From: JBNJEM01 sp051745935
GTDB lineage: Bacteria; Planctomycetota; Planctomycetia; Pirellulales; Pirellulaceae
DNA: 14,639 bases
Assembly (NCBI GenBank): GCA_051745935.1
Contig: JBNJEM010000123.1
Span: 1 to 14,639 of the forward strand
Direction: 5' to 3'
This document shows, piece after piece, positions 7,092 to 13,635 of this stretch. The position numbers were made by a program, and so were the translations under genes. Numbering within the stretch: the first letter of the stretch is position 1; the number at the start of each line of letters is the position of its first letter. Under the pieces are notes generated by a model. It ran no database searches. It saw only the letters and a list, made by a program, of their open reading frames with translations, and was not told where the DNA came from.

Positions 7092-8876
7092 ATGACGTTC
7101 GAGGATCGAAGTTTCTTCCGCTGCCTACCAAGTGCTTGCGGTGTGGGGCTTGTTTGGTCACTTTTGTTGGTGATAACCGGCCAAGTCGCGCTCGCGCAGT
7201 CCTTTGAATGGGATGATGACGAGATTGGCTCCGATTACCAGGAACAGATGAGCCGGTCGAAAAAGAAGACGGCCAAAACCCAGATTGTGATGGGGCGGCT
7301 TGGCTTATCGAACAATCAAGCGGCATTCGAAGGCTGGTATCGGGACTACTTGTTCCCCGCGATGGCGTCGCGTAAGCACTTGGGGGAACTTTACAAGAAC
7401 CGGAACGAGTTGGCCAAGGATCTCCAGCGCGCCGCGGACCCGGAAACGCATCAGTTTTTGCGCGAGCTCGCCTATGAGGAAGCGTCAAAGCGAGTCACCG
7501 GCAATTACCATCCGGCCGTGCGATTCAACGCGATGTTGATTATTGGCAATTTGAATCAGGTCGAACTGAAGCGTGCCGAGCGTCTGCCGCCCGTCCGCCT
7601 GCCCAAGGCATTTGATTTCCTGCTAAGCGAGTTGGAGAAGCCGGATCAACTGGATGTCCTTCGCTTAGGGGCGATGGTGGGAATCAAGAGGCACCTGTTA
7701 CTTGTCCGGGAGCGTCCCCAGGATCAACCGATTCCAGATGCCAAAAAGGCCGAAATCGTTGGCTTGATGGAAACCATGGCCAGCGAAACAAGCGCTCCTG
7801 ATGAGCGTCCGCAAGAGGTGCACACATGGATGCGACGGCGCGCGCTGGACGTGCTGGGGGCGGTCGGTCGCGTTGGCGACAATCGGGAAATATTCAATCT
7901 TCTCGTGGATATCGTAAGCGATCCCGACGAATCGATGGCACTGCGGTGCACGGCTGCTCGCGTCATCGCGGACCTCGACTATACGGATGTATCAGGCATT
8001 GAGCCCGTGGAAACCGCTGAAAAGCTCGGTGCACTGGCGGTGCAGGCTTGCCTGGACGAAGAGGCATGGGTGGAAGAACAGCAAGACGAGCTGGAAAAGG
8101 CAACGGACGCCCGTTCCGGCGCCCGAGGAGGGTATCCCGGCATGGGAGGCGGCTATGAGATGGAGAGCGGCTACGGCACGGAAGGCGGTGGCTATGGCAC
8201 GGAAGGCGGTGGCTATGGCACGGAAGGCGGTGGATATGACATGGAACCTGGCTACGGCAGAGGGAGCGAGTATCCCGGCGGGCGCGGCGCGCGCGGTCCG
8301 CGTGAAAGTGAAGAGGTGCAGGAACTGATGGAGAACGCGCGTCGCCGTCTGAAGCTGCCCATCTATTGCGTGCAGATTGGGATTCGGGGCGAGGAGAAGC
8401 AATCGTTTGGTAGCGACTCGGACGACGAACTCGGATCAATTGCCCAGCTGGCCACGGAGGAGACGCAGGAGGCGAAGATTCAAGAGATTCTAGAAGCGCT
8501 CGATGAAATGATCGCCGCTACGGATCCCCCCGAGGACGTTTATCAAGACCGGCTGGAAACCATGATGGTGGCAGTCCGCGAGAGCATCGATAAGCTGACG
8601 CAGCGATTGCCAGGCTCCGTCCTCGTGGAGCCAACCGCCGAAGAGGGGGAGGAGGATGGGCTGGAGAGCGCCTTGCCCGGGGAAGAAGCACCGGATGGGG
8701 ATGAGCCCGCCACGAAACCGAGCCCAAAAGGCCCACCGGGGCCAGGGAGCAAGCCGGGAGCGATCCCCGCCAAGAAACCTGGAGCCAAGACCAACACACC
8801 CGGAGCCAACAGACCCGGAGCCAACACACCCGGAGCCAACACACCCGGAGCTAAGAAAGCACCGGGGGAACGCTGA
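7092..8876 (+). CDS. Secreted HEAT-like protein with low-complexity repeats
   Basis: I recognise no named family. The 594-residue product has a Sec-type signal peptide (hydrophobic about 15-33, probable cleavage after A-L-A at 35). An acidic, then basic, stretch follows (about 39-60). A helical region resembling HEAT/armadillo repeats comes next, most clearly A-V-R-F-N-A-M-L-I-I-G-N-L (142-154) and R-R-A-L-D-V-L-G-A-V-G through A-A-R-V-I-A-D-L-D-Y (about 249-297). After that is a Gly/Tyr/Glu-rich segment (about 345-400) with three G-Y-G-T-E-G-G units, then a second helical part (400-500). The Pro/Gly/Ala/Lys-rich tail ends in four [T/R]-P-G-A-N-type units (569-588). No catalytic motif is visible. 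HEAT-like solenoids usually serve as protein-interaction scaffolds, so an extracytoplasmic structural or binding role is an inference. The phosphatase gene follows on the same strand after 157 bases that contain repeat copy 3. Confidence 0.85.
   Translation: MTFEDRSFFRCLPSACGVGLVWSLLLVITGQVALAQSFEWDDDEIGSDYQEQMSRSKKKTAKTQIVMGRLGLSNNQAAFEGWYRDYLFPAMASRKHLGELYKNRNELAKDLQRAADPETHQFLRELAYEEASKRVTGNYHPAVRFNAMLIIGNLNQVELKRAERLPPVRLPKAFDFLLSELEKPDQLDVLRLGAMVGIKRHLLLVRERPQDQPIPDAKKAEIVGLMETMASETSAPDERPQEVHTWMRRRALDVLGAVGRVGDNREIFNLLVDIVSDPDESMALRCTAARVIADLDYTDVSGIEPVETAEKLGALAVQACLDEEAWVEEQQDELEKATDARSGARGGYPGMGGGYEMESGYGTEGGGYGTEGGGYGTEGGGYDMEPGYGRGSEYPGGRGARGPRESEEVQELMENARRRLKLPIYCVQIGIRGEEKQSFGSDSDDELGSIAQLATEETQEAKIQEILEALDEMIAATDPPEDVYQDRLETMMVAVRESIDKLTQRLPGSVLVEPTAEEGEEDGLESALPGEEAPDGDEPATKPSPKGPPGPGSKPGAIPAKKPGAKTNTPGANRPGANTPGANTPGAKKAPGER
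8169..8231 (+). repeat. 21-bp coding tandem repeat, three units
   Basis: Units at 8169-8189, 8190-8210 and 8211-8231 encode G-Y-G-T-E-G-G. Units 2 and 3 are identical and unit 1 differs by one silent base. More diverged units flank the array on both sides (G-Y-E-M-E-S before it, G-Y-D-M-E-P after it). Near identity suggests recent expansion by slippage. Confidence 0.95.
8796..8855 (+). repeat. 15-bp coding tandem repeat, four units
   Basis: Four units of the pattern A(C/G)ACCCGGAGC(C/T)AA(C/G) at 8796-8810, 8811-8825, 8826-8840 and 8841-8855 encode T-P-G-A-N-like pentapeptides at the C-terminus of the HEAT-like protein. Less regular P-G-A-K and P-G-A-I units precede it. Confidence 0.93.
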
Positions 8877-8900
8877 GTCGGCCAAGACTGGCCTTGGTCA

Positions 8901-9006
8901 TATACCGGTCGCGGATGACTTTCTCCGCTGCGAGTCCGACCAACGGGAGGACGGCTTGCGTCGGGCCGCTTTGCACCCGGAAAAATCCAACCGCCTGAAA
9001 TATAAC
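8901..9006 (+). repeat. Dispersed intergenic repeat, copy 3
   Basis: This copy starts with TATACCGGTCGCG and ends with CCGCCTGAAATATAAC. The whole element fits between the stop of the HEAT-like gene (25 bases away) and the phosphatase start (28 bases away), so it forms almost the entire leader or promoter region of the phosphatase. Its terminal TATAAC, 27 bases before the start codon, resembles a -10 element. Confidence 0.9.
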
Positions 9007-9033
9007 TTGGTCCGCGCGAGGCGTGGGGTACCC

Positions 9034-9612
9034 ATGTCCGATGCCATGAAACGGGTAGGCGTCTTTTGCCGCGTCATGATCGCGCGCTTGACCTTTGTCC
9101 CCACTTTGGCGTGGAATTTCTTTCTGGCTCGTGTTCTACGGTTGCGGCGATGGTGGGACGAAATCGACCCGCGGGTAACCATGGGGGCGTTTCCGTTCTG
9201 GTTCGACGTGCCCCACATGGCCCGGGCGGGGATTGGGGGGGTCGTGAACACGTGTGAAGAGTATGCGGGCCCCGTCTCGGCATATCGTCAAGCCGGTATC
9301 GAGCAATTGCGGATTCCGACGGTCGATTTTACTTCCCCGACGCTCGAGGACGTGGAACGCGGCGTCGCGTTCATGCAACGGCAGATTGCCCAAGGGCGTG
9401 GGGTCTACGTGCACTGCAAGGCCGGGCGGGCCCGAAGTGGCACGGTGGTGTTGTGCTATTTGATCTCGGCCAAGGGGATGACGCCGGAGCAAGCGCAGCA
9501 ACGGATCCTTCATCGTCGTCCTCACGCCAATCCGCGGCTGTCACGGCGGCCCGTGGTCCTGGAGTTCTGGAAGAAGCACGGCGGCGACGGCATTGATGTT
9601 CCCGAAGGCTAA
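9034..9612 (+). CDS. PTPMT1-like dual-specificity phosphatase
   Basis: This is a cysteine phosphatase of the protein-tyrosine phosphatase superfamily. The 192 residues hold the P-loop V-H-C-K-A-G-R-A-R-S with nucleophile Cys128 and phosphate-binding Arg134. A probable general acid is Asp98 in T-V-D-F-T-S-P-T-L. The W-D-E-I-D-P-R-V-T-M-G-A-F-P start (41-54), the E-E-Y motif (75-77) and the I-E-Q-L-R-I-P-T-V-D segment match eukaryotic PTPMT1, a phosphatidylglycerophosphate phosphatase of cardiolipin synthesis. So a lipid phosphatase role is more likely than protein dephosphorylation, though this is by eye only. The N-terminus (about 9-36) is hydrophobic with Arg residues, suiting membrane association. 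The start is ATG 9034 with GGGG five bases upstream; ATG 9046 is an alternative. The frame is open further upstream to 8656, but that part runs through repeat copy 3 and the preceding gene. No lipid synthesis genes are adjacent. Confidence 0.88.
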   Translation: MSDAMKRVGVFCRVMIARLTFVPTLAWNFFLARVLRLRRWWDEIDPRVTMGAFPFWFDVPHMARAGIGGVVNTCEEYAGPVSAYRQAGIEQLRIPTVDFTSPTLEDVERGVAFMQRQIAQGRGVYVHCKAGRARSGTVVLCYLISAKGMTPEQAQQRILHRRPHANPRLSRRPVVLEFWKKHGGDGIDVPEG

Positions 9613-9818
9613 TGGAGTGGACGAAAGCAATTGGGCCGTACCGGACGGCGCGCCGTTGGTCCTTTCGGTCCTTTGGCGCCTGGGTTCAATCTGGGCAGGG
9701 AGGCAAGGCGTGGCAAGCGGGTTTGCGCGGGCTTAGCGGTTTTCGTGGGTCGGCGATGGGACATGTCGGCGCGCGCCATGTGTGGCACGGCTGTCCCAAA
9801 GCGGTTGAATCAGCGTGA
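9613..9818. other. Convergent intergenic gap
   Basis: These 206 bases lie between the 3' ends of the phosphatase (+) and the 1112-residue protein (-). A GC-rich partial palindrome (ACATG-n11-CATGT, 9761-9781, enclosing GGCGCGCGCC) could contribute to termination but lacks a T-run. No coding region and no copy of the dispersed repeat were found. Confidence 0.4.
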
Positions 9819-12800
9819 TTATTGAAACATCAGGAGGGCGAATCCTTCGCCCCGAGGGCTCACGGCGGCTGGCTTGGTGAAAGACTGGATGCCAGTGCCG
9901 GGAGCGATCCGGTGAAAGCCGATGGCCCACGTGTCGTTTTCGCGAGGCGCCTGGGGGACCAATTGCCGCCAGGGGATGGCCGCTTCGATGGTCCAGTCCC
10001 GCCGGGTCGTCTCGCACGCGACATACCAGGTCGGATTCCAATCTTGATTTCCCATGCAGGCCTCGCCCGTCCAGCCCCGGTGGTCCACCGTCAGCCGGTA
10101 AAACGAGGTGTAGTCTCGATCCACGTCGATAAACAACTCGACGCGATCATGATCGGACAGATCGGGATCTCTGGGGCGTGGTCCCGAGCTTGAGGGGTAA
10201 TTGCATTCGTCTGTTTTCCGGCAGGTGGCGGCTAGAAACAGGAATTGGTCGTCCCGGGCCAACATGGCGGTAGCGGGCCACTGGCCATCGTCGTGGTGGG
10301 CGCTGGTCAATTCCAGCGGTTCGGCCCGCTGCCAGATTGCGTCCTCCAGTTCGCCGTCCAAGCGGGGCCGAGGGGTCGCTTTTCGGCAGATGTAAGTGGG
10401 TTTAGGGGCCACGCCGCGTCCGTGCGATAGCCAGAGTTCAGCTTGTGCGCAACGTTTCCAATGTGAATGGACAGGCAAAGCGCCAAGTCGATGATGGAAC
10501 CGTTCCGCGTCGCCGGACAATCCCTGGGTCCGATAGGCCACGGTCATGGGAAACTGCACGGGAGGTTCCGCGAACAAGGCGGGCTGTTGCCGCTGGATCA
10601 TTTTGGCATATTTCAGTGCCAGTTTAGTCCGTTCCGTCAGGTCGAATTGGGACCCGGCCGTGGTCTCGCGGCGATCCGCCTCAAGCTCTGTTTGCATCGC
10701 GCCGGCCGACGTCGAGGGTTCTTGGGTAGGGGCGGCCTTTCGCCCTGGGGCTGGCAGGGAGGCGGGACGAGCGGAAGGGTCCGACTTCGGCTTCGTCCGC
10801 CGTTGATGATGGTCCGCGCGTGAAACACTCGGTGCGTCGTTTGCCTCGACCACGGACGTTTTGGCTATCTGGGCGTTGAATCGCGTTCCAGATTGTAATT
10901 GCCAAGCCATCTCGCCACTGGCGTAGTATTGGACGAGCCACACCAAGGCCTTTTCCGAGAGGGGATGTTGCCGGTGCTGTTCGACGAGTTGTTCCAGGGT
11001 TTGTGCCGCGAGCTCCAGGCGTCCAGCTTTTCGATAACGCTGCCCCAGCTGAAAGAGTATTTGTCCGGCGCTCAACGGAGAGAGTTGTTCGGTCAAGTCT
11101 TCGACTTGCCCCAGCCAGGCGGCGGCTTGCGAAGACGCTCCAGAGGTCATTTCAAAGACGCGTTCCATGTTTCGCCTTTTCCGCGCCGCGCGCGTCAATG
11201 ATTCCAAATCGGCGGTTGCGGGTTGGCTGGCGCGCCGCCGCGCTTCTCCTCCAGGCTGCAAATGAATTCCGCTGAAGATATCGGTTCGTCCCGCGGATTG
11301 TGGTAAACGATCATGCAGAAGTTGGAATCCGATCGTGACTGGACTGGGTTGGTACTGGGAACGGAGCATGGCGTAACCGGTCGCCGCGTGTTCGGCCACC
11401 GAGCGTCCCAGCCGGGCGGACAATTGAGTCGTCGTGAGGCGGACATCGGCTTGATCTTGGTTGTTGGAGACGCAGAACACTTTCTTCACGGTCCAGGGGG
11501 CCAAGTCCAACAGGGCGGCGTGATCGGGGAACGATGTCGGATCCGCGGCGCTGGTAACCGCCGAAAGGACCAGTTGATTGATGAGCTGCGAGAGCGGTTG
11601 ATCGCCCCGCGGGCTAGCCGCTTCGGTAATGACGACCTCGGGCTGCCATTGCCGAATCCTGCGGACCATCAGTTCCTCCATCGCTTCCGTCCCGTGGCCG
11701 TCGTGAGCCCGATTCCAAGTCTCGATGAGCTTATTGGGGCCGAGCCGCAGCCCCTTTTGACGCAAAGGAAAATGCCAGGCCTGACGGGCACCGCAGCCAC
11801 CCACGGCCGTGAGCGCGGCGTGCGCTTGGGTCTCCAGCGGGGCCTGGTCCGGTGAGGGGACCTCGACGTCGCGGCGAGCGAGAATTTCGGCATGGGCCAA
11901 GTAGCCTTGGTCACCGGACTGCCGAGCGAACAGTTCCAATGGCATCCGGTCTGCCTCGCCAAACACGCCCAACAGCGCGACACGCGTGCCGCCGCGGCGC
12001 TGCCGACGCCACGTTTGGCCACCGTCCCGCGTCGCTAGAATGGTGCCCAAAGCCCCAGCCGCCCACCCCCGATTAGGATCTACAAAGGAAATGGCATGCA
12101 GCGGCACGTGCTGATCCGTGCGGTATGCCTCCCACGTCCGCCCCGCATCCGCGGAGTGCAAAACCACCGTCCCGGGTGAACCCGCGATCCAAACGTGGTT
12201 TTCCAACACCGATACGGCATGAAAATCACAATGGTCCTTCATGCCCGCTGGTAGTTCCCCCGCCGGGTTTTGCCATGTCAGCCCGGCGTCGGCGGTTTGC
12301 ATGACCAGTCCGCCATCGCCCACTAACCACCCATTCCGCTCGTCCCGCATGTGCAGCGCGCGTAGAGGCCGAGGGCCCAGATCCGGAGTTCGGGATGGCG
12401 AAATCCGCGAGCCCCTAACCACAGCAAGCTTGCCGTCGTGCCCGGCCACGATACCGTGTTTCGAATCATGAAAGTGCCCGGTTGTCCATGTTCCCAGGAT
12501 GTTGGTCGGCAGCGTGGTCCAACTGCGCCCCCCATCGCTTGTCCGAAACACGCCCGTCGGATACAACGCGGAACTTTGTCCAACCGCCCATCCATGTCGC
12601 GCGTCGTGAAACTGAACATGTTCGAGTCCGGGAAGTGTCATTTCCGACATGATTTCCCAGGTATCCCCGCCGTCTTGCGTGCGCGCGATGACGCAGCTCG
12701 TGCGGCGAGTGTACGAATGAATCCGCCCCCCGACAACCCAGCCTCGCTGGCCATCGATGAAGTGAACCGATTCCAGCCGAGCACCCGTCGACACTCGTTG

Positions 12801-13157
12801 GACCCGCCAATGCCGCCCTCCATCCTCCGTGTGCAAGATCACTCCGCGATCTCCCACCGCCCAACCGAGATCAGAGTCCAGGAAGAATAGGTCGTTGATC
12901 CTGGCGTCATCGAGCAGCTCCGGCGCCACGTGCGACGGTTTCTTCGTCGGTATTTGGGACCACGTCGGCCGCGCGGCCAACAAGCTGCAAAACAGAGCGA
13001 TAAGTGCTAGCAGTTGACAGCCGAGCAACCGAAGGGATTGGCCCCCATACCCATCGGTACGGGTACGTTCCGGGGCGAGTCCGATCGGGGGGAGGACGGA
13101 CGGCGCGAAGCGCCGTTTCCACCGGAAGGTTCCAACCGACGGCGGGTTGACACGCAT
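9819..13157 (-). CDS. Exported YCF48-like propeller / PIG-L-like / CBM9-like protein
   Basis: This is a 1112-residue exported protein with an unusual domain chain. A basic N-terminus of about 43 residues precedes a signal helix (44-61). Then come seven YCF48/BNR-type blades (about 90-385) with the motif G-W-x-x-G, then D-G-G or D-A-G plus x-x-W at W117, W167, W213, W295, W342 and W383; the fourth blade, near 227-251, is degenerate. Residues 391-565 resemble a PIG-L/LmbE deacetylase in layout (R-x-W-x-P-E-V-V-I-T 502-511, F-P-D 543-545, W555-x-V-K-K-V-F) but lack its zinc motifs. TPR-like helices follow (695-750), then a Pro/Ala/Ser-rich linker (770-825) and more helices (830-905). Last is a CBM9-like domain (925-1112; R-P-R-L-D-G-E-L-E-D-A-I-W, E-L-F-I-D-V-D, F-Y-R-L-T-V-D). 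The start ATG 13157 has GGAGG (13170-13166) eight bases upstream. The frame continues upstream to 13508, but only through the intergenic repeat. Role unknown; sugar or cell-surface binding is inferred. Confidence 0.82.
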   Translation of the reverse strand: MRVNPPSVGTFRWKRRFAPSVLPPIGLAPERTRTDGYGGQSLRLLGCQLLALIALFCSLLAARPTWSQIPTKKPSHVAPELLDDARINDLFFLDSDLGWAVGDRGVILHTEDGGRHWRVQRVSTGARLESVHFIDGQRGWVVGGRIHSYTRRTSCVIARTQDGGDTWEIMSEMTLPGLEHVQFHDARHGWAVGQSSALYPTGVFRTSDGGRSWTTLPTNILGTWTTGHFHDSKHGIVAGHDGKLAVVRGSRISPSRTPDLGPRPLRALHMRDERNGWLVGDGGLVMQTADAGLTWQNPAGELPAGMKDHCDFHAVSVLENHVWIAGSPGTVVLHSADAGRTWEAYRTDQHVPLHAISFVDPNRGWAAGALGTILATRDGGQTWRRQRRGGTRVALLGVFGEADRMPLELFARQSGDQGYLAHAEILARRDVEVPSPDQAPLETQAHAALTAVGGCGARQAWHFPLRQKGLRLGPNKLIETWNRAHDGHGTEAMEELMVRRIRQWQPEVVITEAASPRGDQPLSQLINQLVLSAVTSAADPTSFPDHAALLDLAPWTVKKVFCVSNNQDQADVRLTTTQLSARLGRSVAEHAATGYAMLRSQYQPSPVTIGFQLLHDRLPQSAGRTDIFSGIHLQPGGEARRRASQPATADLESLTRAARKRRNMERVFEMTSGASSQAAAWLGQVEDLTEQLSPLSAGQILFQLGQRYRKAGRLELAAQTLEQLVEQHRQHPLSEKALVWLVQYYASGEMAWQLQSGTRFNAQIAKTSVVEANDAPSVSRADHHQRRTKPKSDPSARPASLPAPGRKAAPTQEPSTSAGAMQTELEADRRETTAGSQFDLTERTKLALKYAKMIQRQQPALFAEPPVQFPMTVAYRTQGLSGDAERFHHRLGALPVHSHWKRCAQAELWLSHGRGVAPKPTYICRKATPRPRLDGELEDAIWQRAEPLELTSAHHDDGQWPATAMLARDDQFLFLAATCRKTDECNYPSSSGPRPRDPDLSDHDRVELFIDVDRDYTSFYRLTVDHRGWTGEACMGNQDWNPTWYVACETTRRDWTIEAAIPWRQLVPQAPRENDTWAIGFHRIAPGTGIQSFTKPAAVSPRGEGFALLMFQ
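13076..13146 (+). repeat. Degenerate fifth copy of the dispersed repeat, inside coding sequence
   Basis: GCGAGTCCGATCGGGGGGAG, then GACGGACGGCGCGAAGCGCC, then GTTTCCACCGGAAGGTTCC and AACCGACGGCGG follow the order of the core of copies 1-4 (GCGAGTCCGACCAACGGGAG, then GACGGCTTGCGTCGAGCAGC, then TTTCCACCCGGACAAATCC and GACCGCCTG), with substitutions and small indels. It has the same orientation as the others and lies within codons of the N-terminal extension of the 1112-residue protein, about 45 bases from the left edge of copy 4. It contains a perfect hairpin ACGGCGC-gaa-GCGCCGT (13100-13116) not seen in the others. Confidence 0.65.
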
Positions 13158-13165
13158 TAGCTCGG

Positions 13166-13170
13166 CCTCC
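13166..13170 (-). promoter_or_regulatory. Ribosome binding site GGAGG deciding the start
   Basis: GGAGG on the minus strand lies eight bases before ATG 13157. It fixes the start of the large exported protein inside a frame that is open for another 117 codons upstream. This means the translated N-terminus includes the degenerate repeat but not copy 4. Confidence 0.65.
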
Positions 13171-13183
13171 AGAAGATTTACAG

Positions 13184-13195
13184 CCGGTATACCGG
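13184..13195. repeat. 12-bp palindrome CCGGTATACCGG
   Basis: A perfect 12-bp palindrome at the left edge of repeat copy 4, 27 bases upstream of ATG 13157 on the minus strand. Copy 3 has only the right half (TATACCGG) at the same place. It could be a protein-binding site or simply the element's boundary. Confidence 0.6.
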
Positions 13196-13293
13196 TCGCG
13201 AATGACTTTGTCCGCCGCGAGTCCGACCAACGGGAGGACGCCTTGCGTGGAGCAGCTTTCCACCCGGCCCAATCCGGCCGCCTGACGTATAAC
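13189..13293 (+). repeat. Dispersed intergenic repeat, copy 4
   Basis: Starts with TATACCGGTCGCGAATGACT and ends with CCGCCTGACGTATAAC. It is the copy closest to what looks like the family consensus. Its left edge lies about 30 bases upstream of the start codon of the minus-strand gene, so relative to that gene it is inverted compared with copy 3 and the phosphatase. Confidence 0.9.
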
Positions 13294-13635
13294 ACCACTG
13301 GAACTCGCTTGGCGTACTCCCGACTCGTGCGAAACCCTCCATGGTTGCGCAACGGCCTAGGAGCTGTTGGCAGGACAAAAGTTGAGCGATTGTAAAGGAT
13401 TGCGGCATTCGCACCAAGAGCAAGCAGGGGCCAGACGGAGCTTTGGCGAAAAACGACGTTGCTGATCCCGTGGACTTCGCCTACACTTTCCCGGTATTCG
13501 CGAGACACGCACCTCGTGCTTGGTCCGCTCGCCGTGGGATTCAGGCGATCATCGCGAGGCCCCTTGGATGTTTGTGAAAAAGTCGGGAAATGCCGCCGGG
13601 ATCGCTACATTTACCGCTACAACCGAGTGTCGCCC

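Larger units (their letters stand above)
13158..13635. other. Divergent intergenic region with repeat copy 4
   Basis: Promoters for the large exported protein (-) and the glycosyltransferase (+) should lie here. Visible elements are the GGAGG ribosome site for the minus-strand gene (13166-13170), a 12-bp palindrome (13184-13195) and repeat copy 4 (13189-13293). The rest (13294-13635) shows nothing I can name. Both flanking frames stay open into this region but without ribosome sites or family similarity. Confidence 0.55.

Noticed and set aside
7963..8439. Long minus-strand frames opposite the Gly/Tyr-rich coding repeat
   Set aside because: They are shadows of the 21-bp array; their repetitive His/Arg/Cys peptides mirror the plus-strand repeat.
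8656..9033. Upstream extension of the phosphatase frame by 126 residues
   Set aside because: It overlaps the end of the HEAT-like gene in another frame and then repeat copy 3; family similarity starts after ATG 9034.
6786..9820. Possible second repeat family linking 6786-6860 and 9690-9820
   Set aside because: Only short shared words (for example GGCAAGCGGG and GTTGAAT) were seen; the alignment does not extend beyond chance in GC-rich DNA.
13158..13508. Upstream extension of the large exported protein by 117 residues
   Set aside because: The extension is translated from repeat copy 4 and intergenic DNA, while ATG 13157 has a well-spaced GGAGG.
13459..13635. Upstream extension of the glycosyltransferase
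   Set aside because: The GT2 domain starts right at ATG 13636 and the extension has no similarity or hydrophobic segment.
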